In this document: piece after piece, positions 1 to 11,277 of the stretch
How the letters are laid out: each line of letters opens with the position of its first letter
How positions within the stretch are numbered: position 1 is the first letter of the stretch
Source: Hydrangea macrophylla
Lineage: Eukaryota; Streptophyta; Magnoliopsida; Cornales; Hydrangeaceae
Length of the DNA: 64,000 bases
NCBI GenBank assembly: GCA_033977485.1
Contig: CM066997.1
Location: 75,548,634-75,612,633 of the forward strand
Direction of reading: 5' to 3'
Notes under the pieces: generated by a model
Databases searched by the model: none
What the model saw: only the letters and a program-made list of their open reading frames with translations
Told to the model about the DNA's origin: nothing
Translations under genes and position numbers: made by a program

Positions 1-40
1 ATTGTACATCTCCTGGATACACCAATGCTCTGTTTATTGC

Positions 41-530
41 ATCACCGTACGTCATAGATACCTTCTACCGCGTAACACCGCAAGTCATAGAGGTCATCTA
101 TTGCGTACACCGCAAGTCATTAGATAAAACGTCAGTCCATCCCCCGCTTTTAAGAACATATGCACAGTCCACAGTATGTCAGGGATTTAGTGCTTCAAGC
201 ATCGACACATCATTTCTATTGCCACGGCCTATGGTCAGATCTACCCCATCACCACAAGTCATGGACACATATGTCTGTCCATCGCGTACACCGCAAGTCG
301 TAGATGCTATATCATCGAACTCATAGACACACACGTCTATCTACCGCGTACTTATGATCAAGGTTCACCGTAAGTCATGGACACATTCGTCTATCCATCG
401 CGTACTTATGATCAAGGTTCACCGCATGTCTCAGATACTGTGTCTGTCTATCGCATACTTATGATCAAGGTTCACCACAAGTCATGGACACATATGTCTA
501 TCCATCGCGTACTTATGATCAAGCAGTGTA
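41..530. repeat. Short-period tandem repeat array (about 35 bp, expanding to 54 bp)
   Basis: Units of the type caccgcaagtcatagacaca followed by gtctatcgcgta recur from about 41 to 140 at 33-39 bp spacing. From about 250 they recur with an added segment cttatgatcaaggtt, which starts at 351, 405, 458 and 512 (spacing 54, 53, 54). A block at 250-300 shows the short form again. The open frame at 377-619 is a by-product of a period divisible by three. The array resembles in style, not in sequence, the repeats in the LTR of element A, so it may be part of an old LTR. Confidence 0.8.
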
Positions 531-828
531 CGTTCCCGTTCTCTTCCCAGAACTTATCAAACCTACTTAATGTCCGTACTGCTAATGATTACATGACAGC
601 CCCTTTGTGGCTTGACTAATCTGAGTAAAAAAATGAATGGATACCGAACTCGTACAGGAACCGTATAGTATCTAACGTCATTATGTTAATCCATTAATCT
701 TAAGCATACTTATCTATGTTGTCACATTATCCCGGATTAACCCAATATCGCATAATAGAAGTCCGAATAAAAAATCGAGCTATCGTACCTCATATATAAT
801 AAACAAAAGAACTAAACTATGTTCTGCA

Positions 829-933
829 AAGTTCGATCGATTAAAACTGTTTCGATCGATCGATTGAGAAAATAATTGTTCGAGCGATCGAAGTCTGTTC
901 GATCGATTGAACTCAGTTCAATCGCTCGAGAGT
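829..933. repeat. TTCGATCGATCGAA palindrome array, block 1
   Basis: Five degenerate copies of the palindrome TTCGATCGATCGAA lie within about 105 bp. Variants differ mostly by C-to-T or G-to-A changes (for example cgattgaa, cgattaaa, cgctcgag), as expected from decay of methylated CpG. The same motif occurs in the copia LTRs and leader, although the surrounding sequence here is not copia. Confidence 0.75.
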
Positions 934-1264
934 CGTCTTCTCCAATAGAATTCGTAAACAACAATTATAAACGTCTTACAAACATGTTAAATATGTCTAA
1001 ACATACCAAGAACTTGTAAAAACATATAAAAATGAGACCAAGTGAGTAAATACTCACTTAGGGTGTGTTTGGCTTGAGCTCCTCCAATGGTGGCTGTTCT
1101 TCTCTCTCTGTCTCCTTCTTCTTCTTTCTTCTTCCTCTTCTCTGACTAAATATATATATATGTGTGTATAATATATGTATGTGTATATATATACCAAACA
1201 CAATGACACACACTCTCTCAAACTCACAAGGTTTCATCAAACCTCACACTCACACGAGCACAAG

Positions 1265-1274
1265 GTTTATATAG
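1265..1274 (-). promoter_or_regulatory. Candidate TATA box of an LTR-like remnant
   Basis: On the minus strand the sequence reads CTATATAAAC, the same string found at the TATA position of the element A LTRs (32653-32662 and 39449-39458). A pyrimidine-rich and TA-microsatellite stretch lies at 1080-1200. No gene is driven from it here. I infer a relic LTR promoter covering part of 1-1540, but its ends are not visible. Confidence 0.4.
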
Positions 1275-1331
1275 AGGGGTAGGGGTGCAGGTGGCTATTT
1301 TTTCGTGAAACCTGAAAATTCTGATGATTAC

Positions 1332-1527
1332 AGGTTCGATCGATCGAAGTAAGTTCGATCGCTCAAGAGCAGATCGGTCAGGTTTGATCGATTGAAGAGG
1401 GTTTGATCGATTAAAGCAGGAACCACGTCATAATTTATGTCGGTAGGGTTTCAATCGATCGAACAGGGTTCAATTGCTTGAACTTTAGAATGTTCGATCG
1501 CTCGAGAGTACTTCGATCGGTTGAAGA
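1332..1527. repeat. TTCGATCGATCGAA palindrome array, block 2
   Basis: About eight degenerate copies of TTCGATCGATCGAA occur in 196 bp. They lie 60-260 bp upstream, in the minus-strand sense, of the TATA-like box at 1265-1274. This is the same relative arrangement as in the copia LTR, where the array immediately precedes the TATA box. Confidence 0.75.
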
Positions 1528-1599
1528 TAAAATTTCATGAATGATCAAAGGAAACATATAGAATCTCTGTGCATTAAATGATCATTGAAAATATAGGGT

Positions 1600-1912
1600 A
1601 TTACAACAATATCATCTGCGAACAACATATACCATGGGACTTCATCTTGGATGTCTCTAGTCAATTCATCCATAATTAGGGCAAATAAATAAGGGCTCAA
1701 GGCTTGGTGCAAACTTATGGTAATTGAGAATTCACTTGTTTCTCCGGCCAGTGATCTAATTGTAGTAGCTACTTTATCATACATATCCTTCACCACATCA
1801 ATATAACCCTTGGTCACTCCTTTCTTCTCCAGCACCCACCAAATTAAATCTCTAGGCACCCGATCATAAACTTACTCTAAATCAATAAAACCATATGTAG
1901 ATCTTTTTTCTT
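1600..1912 (-). pseudogene. LINE (non-LTR retrotransposon) reverse transcriptase fragment
   Basis: The minus-strand frame contains core motifs of a plant LINE reverse transcriptase. These are a YGFIDLE-type start with an in-frame stop where an EKAYDRV motif is expected, then VPRDLIWWVL, then a degraded HQGSALSPYLFALVMDEL block reading LHQALSPYLFALIMDEL, then the catalytic PWYMLFADDIV with its Asp pair. Only about 100 residues remain of a protein that normally exceeds 1,000. No endonuclease domain, 3' tail or target duplication is seen. The frame runs off into unrelated sequence near 1600. This is a dead fragment, probably an old 5'-truncated and rearranged insertion. Confidence 0.85.
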
Positions 1913-2933
1913 CTATCTATACTTCTCCATTAGACTTCTAAGTACATATCATCCCCTCTCTCATATCAAAAATAAAAAATAAAAATTTCATTTTACTGCT
2001 TTTGTGATGTAAAATTAGTTTTATGTGTCTTTGGTCAAGTTTCCGAAATTTTTTTTATTTTTATTTTTAATTTGATAGTGTAGCACATTCTTATTACATT
2101 GTTGATATTAGGTGGGATTTTATTTATTTTAATTTTAAAAAACTTCCTTTATAAGAAGTAACTGTTACGGCTATTGTCTATAATGTTCTTTACATTCATT
2201 GGCTATAATATTCTACAAGCAATGCATGTATTTGGGGAATAAAATCTAGTCTTTTTGTAGAGTTAATTATGTAAATTAGAGTTTGTTTGTTTGTTTGTTT
2301 CTTTTTTTTTTTCTTCCTATTTGTATATTTTCTATTTCTGGGTTAATTAGTATTATATCCCTCTGTTATAGGCTTTTTTGGCAATAGGACCCTCGGTGAA
2401 TACATTTTGGGATGAAGTCCCTTTCATATTTTCAGTCCCAAACTACCCCTAGGACCATTCGTGCAGGAGAAATAGTTGGGTCTTCATCACACCATTTATT
2501 GCAATGGTAACCCCTTCCAAAACCATTTTCTCCCAAATTTCTCCCTAAAATTCTGCTTTTTACAAATGGAAAGTTCATAATCTATCATAAATTCACCATT
2601 GAGACTATCCAAGATGGTCTTGCTTTGTTTTTGATGCAATTTTCCTGCGGTACGTTGGGATTTTTGTACATCCGTGTTGGTTTGTGGGATTTTGCTACCG
2701 TGTTCCTTCTCTTTGGTACTTCACAGATTGCTCCAATGGTCTCACTTTCTTGGATCCTCATGTCTGGGAGTTGCCTTTGTTTCTCCCCCCTTTTTCTGGG
2801 TGTTGAGGTTGCATGCTCCTTTTTGTATGGGTTGTTGAATTCAACTCAAAAGCATAGAATGTTAGAGATTTATGATTTTCTAGAATAGTCGATCCTGTGT
2901 TTTTTTGTTATTCATGTTGCTGATCAGTTTGTA
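1913..2933. other. No supported gene
   Basis: AT-rich sequence with a gttt microsatellite and T-run at 2281-2312. An 87-codon open frame at 2625-2888 matches no family I know and has no supporting signals. The phrase ctttgtttctcccccc occurs at about 2776 and again at about 3041, suggesting low-level duplication rather than coding conservation. Confidence 0.5.
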
Positions 2934-3040
2934 TTGTGAATTTCACAAGATGGTCTGGTATATGTTTATGTGGCTCATTCTAATTATGTGATGGGAATTT
3001 CACAAGATGGTCTATTATGCACATGTAACCCATTCTAATT

Positions 3041-3291
3041 CTTTGTTTCTCCCCCCGGGATCTACTACACAAAATCAACGAACATGGCGGTCAAAGGTAA
3101 GTTTATTTAGTTCAAGTTTCATAGCATATAAACGTGTAGTGCTACCATTAATCCAAATATGAATATGTGCGTGTTAATGTAACAGTGCCACAATCTATGA
3201 AGCCAAGGAAACTCCGGACGTAATCACACTTGCAGACATCCTATCCATCATTCGGGAGGATAAGCATCACAAGAAAAGAGCCACAAAATAG
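3041..3291 (+). pseudogene. Possible two-exon host gene fragment (3' end)
   Basis: An open frame ends ...HKINEHGGQ at 3096 and is followed by a consensus donor GTAAGT (3097-3102). An AT-rich stretch of 89 bp ends in aacag at 3185. A second open segment (3186-3291) then continues in phase as ATIYEAKETPDVITLADIL and on to a lysine-rich tail, KHHKKRATK, and a TAG. The joined reading has ordinary protein-like composition, unlike its surroundings. I do not recognise the protein, see no upstream exons, and cannot exclude chance. If real it is a terminal fragment or a captured exon pair. Confidence 0.3.
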
Positions 3292-3592
3292 GCCCATCAT
3301 CAAGTTTTATTACGCTTGTCCATTAGTTAGGACTTTTGGCTACTTCCTTGTTTGACTCTATGCAAATGTAGGTGGCAAAAATTTCGATATTGTTTTGCGG
3401 ATTGGAGTATGGTAATTTTTTTTTTGGTGAAATCATCATATATATCAGTTTGCCAATTTTCTGAGATACCGGCGTGTTAATTTCTAGTTAGCCATGTTAC
3501 TCACAAGCTATCTAGTTAGAATCCAATCACTAAAGACAAGTACTTACATTGTGAATTTTACAACTGTATCATGATTGTTAAAAGGTTACAAG

Positions 3593-3790
3593 CCTCAAAA
3601 TAGTAATGTTTGTGAGAGTCGCAAGCCTCAAAATAGTAATGCTTGTGAAATTCACAAGACTCAAAATAGTAATGGTTGTGCAATTCTCAAGCCTCAAATC
3701 AGTAATGTTAGTGAATTCAACAAGTGTCAAAACAGTAATGTTAGTGGAATTCACAAGCGTCAAAACAGTTCTGTTTATGAAATTCACAAT
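3593..3790. repeat. 33-bp tandem repeat, six copies
   Basis: Units start at 3593, 3626, 3659, 3692, 3725 and 3758, each exactly 33 bp apart, with a consensus beginning cctcaaaatagtaatg and ending gaaattcacaag. Because 33 is divisible by three, three long overlapping open frames arise on both strands. They are repeat artefacts and not listed as genes. Confidence 0.92.
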
Positions 3791-4290
3791 GCAACCTGTC
3801 AGCATACAAAACAAACATAGTGTGCTGCAGTCAGTCTAAATTGTGGGGCGTATAATCCATTTGTTTTCCTTCTCTATATCTACGGGTCATATTTTGCTTC
3901 CCAGGTTGCTCAAGAATAAAGCTTAATGCACGCGTTAAAGTGACAACAGACACGTTGAGATCGTAATCCATAAACTTAAGTTGTGATTTTCATGCAACTA
4001 TGTGGTATTCATGGGCACAATATCAAAAGTCATTGGGCATCCAAAATGACCTCAAACTATCGCAAGTATGAATGCAAAATTCATCATTAACAACAGTTGT
4101 TAACCTTATACCATGAGTGTAATTCACTATGTAACTAGTACACAGTTAGTGAAAATCACAATGCAAGCTGCCAACAAACACAGAAAACAAAATGTGTAGC
4201 AATCAGTCTAACTTGTGAGATTCACAATCCATCAGTTTTGCATGCCTACAGCTCCAATTCATATTTTTGGCTGCCAGACTGCTAAAGGAT
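3786..4290. repeat. Diverged direct duplication of about 130-150 bp
   Basis: The stretch 3786-3925 (caatgcaacctgtcagcata, then a gtctaaattgtg block, then gcttcccaggttgctc) reappears in diverged form at 4158-4290 (caatgcaagctgccaacaaa, gtctaacttgtg, ggctgccagactgct). Both begin with the palindrome motif family described for this region. Confidence 0.6.
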
Positions 4291-4440
4291 ATAGCTGAAC
4301 GCACTATATTATTTGCCATTTTCACTGTTTGTGAAATTCACAAAACAATCTATTTACGCATGCATTGGCTTGTTGAGATGTGATGTGGAACAGCTTTGAA
4401 CACAATGAGAAACAGCTTGTATTGTGAATTTCACAAACAG

Positions 4441-5397
4441 TGAAAATGGAAAATAAATTGATAATGATCTTCTTGTTCCAAGATTGGCGTTATGAGTATC
4501 AATGACTGAAAGAATTGTAAATGCACTATTTGAACACAATGAGAAACGCAGCAAATCAAAATAAATGTGTTAAAAGAGCCGCATGGATTAAGAGGAGTAA
4601 ATGGATGTAATTAGCCTCACATTCAATGTAAATCAGGTAATGGAAATTTGGGAATTAAGAAGAGCATTAAGTCATTGCTTTACTGCATATATGCTGCATA
4701 TATATAGTATAAATAAGGGTATTTAGGGAACAAATAAAATTCTTAACCATGATTAAGGAATCTAACTAAGATTATAGGGATCTAAAACCAAAATAGATTA
4801 ATGAGTGTCCTCTAACCTTACAATTACATAAATAGAGGATTTAGTGGCAATATTCTATTTCTACTATAAATGTATATATAAAAAAAATCTGGCAATTTTG
4901 AAAACAAATCAAAACCATCTATGTATTAGAAAAAAATTGATGTTTGAAGGAACATTCATGATTTAGAATAAATAGTAGTCAAAGATGGTTGATTTTTTTT
5001 TTAATTAAATTTTTTATTTTTTCAGAATTACAGATTAGTATGATTTTGAAAACGAAAAAGAGTTGTACTTAGTTGAATAATTGCAAAATTAATAAGCGAT
5101 ATTTGTTAAATCATCTGCAGGGCTTCTATATTAGATCGAGTTTTTTTTCCTCAGAAAATGGGTAAAATAAGAGAGTCTACTAATATAAGGCGTTCACTTT
5201 TGAGAGTAAATATTGGATATCACGGGCATACCATGTCAGATGTGTAACGTTACTAATACATTTAAAAAAAATTTCATGACGTTGGAAAGATTTCCCTATA
5301 AATAAGGGATACAAATTTATAAACAATGAGTTTGTATTGGTTTGAGATACCATGTCATCCAAATGGCCATGCCAATCAATATTTTTTGGGCAATACT
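4441..5397. other. No supported gene
   Basis: AT-rich sequence with short direct repeats, for example gaacacaatgagaaac at about 4397 and 4533. No coding, RNA-gene or element signature was found. Confidence 0.5.
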
Positions 5398-5548
5398 TGA
5401 GACACACCTAAAAACACAACTTTTAGGACACAACCCAAGATATGTGTCTATCTCTCTCTTGTGTCACAGTGGGGAACAATGACATCACAAGAGAGATATA
5501 GACATTTTTTAGTTGTGTCTCAAAAGTTGTGTATTTGACTGTGTCTCA
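5398..5548. mobile_element. 151-bp hairpin MITE
   Basis: The left arm begins tgagacacacctaaaaacac and the right arm is its inverted counterpart ending gtgtctca. About 68 bp of each arm pair with few mismatches around a spacer of roughly 15 bp (ca. 5467-5480). It contains no coding sequence. I did not find a convincing target duplication, so the superfamily is not assigned. Confidence 0.65.
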
Positions 5549-7053
5549 ATCTTTACTCATATTTTTTTTCCACATATGGGGAGTTGAATAAAGCAAAGGC
5601 TTTTTTTCGTCCGAAGGTAAGCAGCCCTGATTCTATATCAATGATCATTGTGGAGGCTTTGGTAAATTAATACTTTCTTTCGTTAATTAAGAATAGAATA
5701 ACCTAAATCTTAAGAGGACAAATGTGAGTCATGTTGAGACTTTGGCAATTGTTCATTTGGTACGAGCTTTCTTTTTCGATGAGTTCCATCTCCATTGTCT
5801 TAGTCACGTATGAGGACTACACGGGACCATTGAGACTTTGGCACATTCATTGTGTATACCCTATTCTTGGAGTTTTTCCAATTCGTTCACATTGATCATA
5901 TGTTGAATTTGAATGCTGAAGCATTATATTATATTTTTTTTCAATATTCTTTTGCAGATACATGCATACATTGTTAGGATGCATTTGTTCGCGCAAATTG
6001 TCTAAGTTTTTGATTTATTCTATTTCAAAGTAGTTGATTTTAAAGTTGAAAATTTTGAAAAATGGCTATAGACTCACCGTGCGTCGACAATGATGAAAGC
6101 ACACCGAATATCTTAGGCCTTACAACGAGTGGTATCGAGACAGAATTTATCTGCCTTCAACTAAGGTATTTCAAGTTTTTGGATAAATTACTTTATATGA
6201 GTCCTCTAATAGAAATTAAAGTAAAATTTGTTAATTTTCACAATCAAAAATCACTAATAATACATAATAAGGTCATTCTAAATAGTCTAATTGGCGAATG
6301 CACATGCAGCTAGCGGAGGATACAAGTGAACCATGCCAAATCACGTTGATCCCTCCCCAGATCAATAGGAACGGTCAACAGCCCCAACCTTTGATATAAA
6401 GGCAAAAATCATCAACGTCCGAATGTAATAAAGTCCGAAAGTTATGTGGTCCTTGAAGGCATGTAATTTGGGTCATAGCAAAGTGACGAGTCTTGTAGTA
6501 CCATTGGAAGCTAGCTAATTCAACCAAAGCAAGTGTGAATTTGTGGAAAAGTAGATATGAAAGCCCCTCATAGTCATCAACTTATGGAACTTCGAATTCT
6601 AGGCATGTGTTGCACCTTCAAAGTCACTTGGGTCAAATTTAATCGTACCAAAAGTTCTATTGAAATTGTGAGTTAGGGTGGTCAATCTAATATTAATTAG
6701 AATTGTATTATATTGGGAAATAAAAGAAGATGCAAATACATGATTAAATTCTATCCAATACTTGGTGACTTCAATTTTTGGATCAAGTTGAGTTCGAAAT
6801 AGTATATCAAAGCCCCTTTATTATAGGGAAATTGTTGAGTTGAAGTAGCGGGTGGAACTTAGCGGAGGGCTGTGGGGCCATGGACCACACAAATTTTTCT
6901 AGAAATTTTGATTATGTATATGTAATTTGTAAAATTTTAAAAGGTAATTTGCAGCCTCCAATTTTTTTAACTATTACACAATGGTTTATGCTTATGTATA
7001 ATTGCAGCACTCATTGTTATAAATCCTAAGTCAAATGATAATGATTTGCAGTA
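5549..7053. other. No supported gene; possible old LTR junction
   Basis: Mostly AT-rich sequence. The segment tggtatcgagac at 6130-6141 resembles a decayed initiator-tRNA primer-binding site (family form TGGTATCAGAGC) and follows ttacaacgag, which could be an LTR end. No matching LTR or gag was found, so this is only a hint. The open frame at 6062-6313 is not recognised. Confidence 0.35.
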
Positions 7054-10000
7054 AGGATTACGAACACTAACCATTTTATTTTTTTGTTTTTTTTTTTAGT
7101 TTTTGTGTTAGAAATTTTTGTGTTCATTTTAAAAATAAAAAATAAAAAATGTATTTGGTAACTTTGTTTTGTTTTTTAAAAAGAGATAACAAAAACAAAA
7201 AAAATGTGTTTGGTAAACTATATTTTTGTGTTAAAATTTTATAACCACTTAGTGAAATGACTATTTTGCCCTTGAAACTTCAAAATAACATGACTTGGTA
7301 AAAAATATTAGAATTTAATGTCGTCAAAGTCTATAAGCTCATATTATTATAAAAACCATTTTAGAACCTAAAAATAAAAATACGTCTTTAAATGACCAAA
7401 TTGCCCTTAGGGCGTACATATAAGAAGTTAACATTGTTAAAATGTTCAAGTAATATGGAGTGACCTACCCTAATGTTTTTCGACGTTCTAGATATAATGG
7501 TAGAATCCATTTGACCTGAATATATTTGTAAAAGGACTATTTTGCCCTTCAAATTTCAAAATGCCATAAATTGTTAAGAGTAAACTAAAATTGAACGTCG
7601 TCAGAGCCTGTGAGCTCATATTTAAGATAACAACATTTGGGACCTAAAAAGTACATATATGGTATTGTGACCAAATTGCCCTTGGGGTTTACATATACGA
7701 AGTTAACATTATTAAAGTCTTCAAATAATATAGAGTGACCTACCTTAAGATTTTTTGGCATTCTGGATCCAATGGTAGGGTCCACTTGACCTGAATATAT
7801 TTGTAAAATTACTATTTTGCCTTTAAAACTTTAAAATGCCATAACTTGTTAAAATAAAATCAGAATTTAATGTCGTCAAAACCTATGAACTCATATTATT
7901 ATGAAGAACATTTTGGAATCTAAAAAGTACATATATGGTAAAATAACCAAATTGCCCTTGTGACTTACATATAAGAAGTTAACATTGTTAAAGTCGTCAA
8001 ATAATACGGAGTGACCTAACATTAGGTTTTTTTACATTCTGGATCCAATGGTAGGGTCCATTGGGCCTGAAATATATTTGTAAAATGACTATTTTGCCCT
8101 TCAAACTTCAAAATACCATAACGTATTAAGACTAAACTAGAATTGAACGTCGTTAGGGCTTGTAAGCTCATATTAAGATGAACATTTGGGAACGTACAAG
8201 CATGTGTATATATATAGTAAAATGACCAAATTACTCTTGGGGTTTACTTGTAATAAGTTAACATTGTTAAAGTATTAAAATAATGCGGGTTGACTTACAC
8301 TAAGGTTATTCGACATTCTAAATCCAATGGAGTGCTCTATTTGGCCTGAATACATAAGGGCAAAATGATTATTTTACTCCTAAAAATTCAAAATGCCAGA
8401 ACTTGTTAAGATTAAATCAAAATGCCTAAAAAAGTATATAGATCATAAAATGATTAATTCGGGTTAAATCTTAACAAGTTGTGGATTTTTTAATTTGTAA
8501 GGGCAAAATAGTCATTTTACAAATATATTCATGCAAATATATCCCGCTATTAGATTCAGAACGTAGAAAAATCTCGGGCTAGGTCACTTTATATTATTTG
8601 AAAATTTTAACAATGTTAACTTCTTATATATAAGCCCCATGGGCAATTTGGTAATTTTACAATCTAAATACTTTTTAGGTCACAAATGTTCTTCATATTA
8701 AATATGAGCTCACAAGCTCTGACGGTATTTAATTATAGTTTAGTCTTAATAAGTTATGGCATTTTAAAGTTTGAAGGGCAAAATAGTCATTTTACAAATA
8801 TTTTCAGACCAAATGGACCTTACCATTGGATCCAGAATGTCGAAAAACCTTGGGGTAAGCCATTTCGTATTATTTGACGACTTTAACAATGTTAGCTTCT
8901 TATATGTAAGCCCCAAGGGTAATTTGGTCATTTTACGATCTATATACTTTTTAGGTTCCAAAATGTTCTTCATAATAATATGAGTTCACAAGCTTTGACG
9001 ACGTTAAATTTTGATTTTATTTTAGCAAGTTATGGCATTTTAAATTTTAAAGGCAAAATAGTCATTTTATAAATATATTCAGGCCAAATAGATCATACCA
9101 TTAGATCCAGAACGTCGAAAAACCTCGAGGTAGACCACTCTGTATTATTTGAAGACTTTAACAATGTTAACTTTGTATATGTAAATCCAAAGGGCAATTT
9201 GGTCATTTTACCATATATGTACTTTTTAGGTCCCAAATATTCTTTATCTTAAATATGAGCTCACAGGCTTTGGCGGCGTTCAATTCTAGCTTAGTCTTAA
9301 CAAGCTATGACATTTTGAAATTTGAAGGGCAAAATCGTCATTTTATAAATATATTCAGGTCAAATGGACCCTACCATTGGATCCAAAATGTCGAAAAACA
9401 TAGGGGTAGGCCATTCCATATTAATCGAAGATTTTGACAATGTTAACTTCTTATATGTAAGCTCCAAGGGCAATTTGGTCATTTTACAATATATATGTTT
9501 TTTAGCTCCTCAAATGGTCTTAATATTAAAATGAGTTCATAGGCTCTGACGACGTTCAATTCTAGTTTAGTCTTAACAAATTATGGCATTTTGAAGTATA
9601 AAGGACAAAATAGTTATTTTACAAATAGATTCAGACCAAATGGACCCCGTCATTAAATCCAAAACCTCGAATAGCTTTTGAGTATGTCACTTTGTATTAT
9701 TTGAAGACTTGATTTTTTAAATTTATTAAATGTAATATTTAAGGGCAATTTGGTCATTTTGCGATTGTATACTTTTTTGGTCCCCAGAAAAACAAATGTA
9801 TGAGTCTGACGACGTTTAATTTTGGTTTAATGTTATATAGTTATGGCTTTTAAAATTGGTAAGGGCAAAACAGTAATCTTGGATACTAAAATCGATTTTA
9901 CTTTTTTTGGAAGCTACTAATTTTTGTTTTCATTTTTGGTCCTTTTTTTGAAATTGATTTTGAAAAAAAAAAAAATAAATAAATTATGTTTACCAAACGC

Positions 10001-10077
10001 TTTTTTTATTGCCATTTTCAAAAAAATTAAAACAAAAACAAAAAAAAATCAAAACAAAATGGTTATCAAACAGACCC
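7054..10077. mobile_element. Foldback element: 3-kb inverted repeat with ~276-bp tandem units in both arms
   Basis: The left arm (about 7054-8410) and right arm (about 8465-10077) are inverted copies around an axis near 8437. A landmark (gcccttcaaacttcaaaat) recurs in the left arm at 7268, 7544, 7819, 8096 and 8376. Its complement (gggcaaaatagtcatttt) recurs in the right arm at 8501, 8776, 9051, 9327, 9602 and 9863. The spacing is 275-280 bp except for the last, which is 261. The outer ends share an inverted TAACCATTTT plus T/G-rich tract. The right terminus read inward is GGGTCTGTTTGATAACC, a style seen in plant Mutator-like terminal repeats. No transposase and no clear target duplication are visible. 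Short open frames inside are shadows of the repeat. Confidence 0.85.
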
Positions 10078-10314
10078 TAAAATTTTCAACTCTCAAGACC
10101 AAATAAAACCTCACATAATAAAATTGTAATCTTTCTGATGCAAAAAAATCGAACTCCAAATGTAGATACGAACACCAAAATTTTGCCCTCCTAAGATCTG
10201 CATTGGCACCATTTCCTGGTTACCTTTTCTCATAGTATTAATGTGGAAAAGATTTTTCTTTAGGTGCTTTGTTATTATTTTAAAGTGTGATTGGTTTACG
10301 TGTACAAATATATC

Positions 10315-10915
10315 TGATGATGCCTAAAACTGGTAAGAAGGGTTTAGAGAGAAAATAAGACAAGAACAATTTGTATGTGGTTCGGTCCTGTTAACGAGGT
10401 GATCTACGTCCACGGTTGCGTCTGTGCGCTCTCAATAGCAGATCACCGACGAGCCTGGTGAACCAATAAAGATGGGCGGCACTACCAGTAATACAGTGAT
10501 GGTGAGTTCTCTGTTGAATGCTTGTTAGCTAGAGAATAATTTTCAGATCGAATCCCTGTAAACAGGGTATGTGGGCTCTTTTATAGATGCAAGAGTCCAC
10601 CCTTACACGGTAAGTTAATAGGATTAGGAAACCTAACCTAATTACACTTGATTGGCATAATTTGGGGAAAGTTTCCGAAATGGTTTAGGAAACTGCCACA
10701 TTCCCTTTCGCAGACTTGTAGTCGGTTTAGGAAACTGCTGGATAGGCCGGGATCGCGGGACACCGGGACCTTCATGCCTGTCCTGTTGGTACGAACCGCC
10801 CGGTTATAACAAACACCTCGGGATAGCTCGGCTGTTGGCGCCTTTACCGGAATAACCGGCACCTCTTGGTGACGTGGCAGGCTGGCTTCATGACTAGATT
10901 ATTTTTGACATATCA
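10315..10915 (-). repeat. Element C left LTR (3' LTR in element sense)
   Basis: 601 bp, TG...CA. A minus-strand TATA box CTATAAAA lies at 10579-10586. It includes a 95-bp segment (about 10420-10515) that the right LTR lacks. Confidence 0.9.
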
Positions 10916-11268
10916 GCTGCCCCCCATTTTCGGAACTGATCGGATGCGTCATCGGGTGATGATTCGAAAATTAGTACCACCTTGGAAACCGTCCGGATAT
11001 CCTCCGGTGGTATAACCGACTGGTACAGGAAGGAGCTCGGGTGTGGGTATTGCCACGTGTCAGGACTAATTGGCCTGGTCAGGATCCAACAGAGTCAGTT
11101 CGGATGTAACCGACAGTTGCGTAGTAACCGGACAGTCACGTCACGCATTTAATGCGCACGCATTTCGAGGTGACCCTTCATGTGCCCAAGGTGACAATTG
11201 TCTAACGGTTTTTAGCGGAAAAACTCCTGGGCTGTTGGATCTGATTGATCTGGACCGTCCGCTACTTC

Positions 11269-11277
11269 TATATAAGA
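11269..11277 (+). promoter_or_regulatory. Candidate TATA box for the antisense accessory gene
   Basis: ctatataag lies in a GC-moderate stretch 430 bp upstream of the first methionine of the plus-strand gene. It points in the gene's own direction, opposite to the element's LTR promoter. Confidence 0.45.

Larger units (their letters stand above)
2934..4436. repeat. Dispersed palindromic motif TTGTGAAATTCACAA
   Basis: The 15-bp inverted repeat TTGTGAAATTCACAA (or its complement form with AATTT) is exact at 2934-2948, 3643-3657, 4329-4343 and 4422-4436. Near-copies occur near 2994, 3547, 3742, 3773, 4147 and 4212. Both arms are preserved together in most copies. The motif is also embedded in the 33-bp tandem array at 3593-3790. 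No open frame or known element explains it. Confidence 0.75.

Noticed and set aside
1058..1240. 60-codon minus-strand frame with Lys/Glu-rich end
   Set aside because: Arises from a pyrimidine-rich tract and TA microsatellite in an LTR-like region.
2625..2888. 87-codon hydrophobic open frame
   Set aside because: No recognisable family, no splice or promoter context, and AT-rich surroundings; likely chance.
3575..3839. Three overlapping open frames on both strands
   Set aside because: Produced by a 33-bp tandem repeat; every copy shifts by whole codons, and none resembles a protein.
6126..6150. Primer-binding-site-like tggtatcgagac suggesting an LTR element
   Set aside because: No matching LTR, gag or second boundary could be found; left as a hint only.
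7585..9437. Open frames of 60-70 codons on both strands
   Set aside because: All lie in the repeat units of the foldback element and recur with each unit; no family match or signals.
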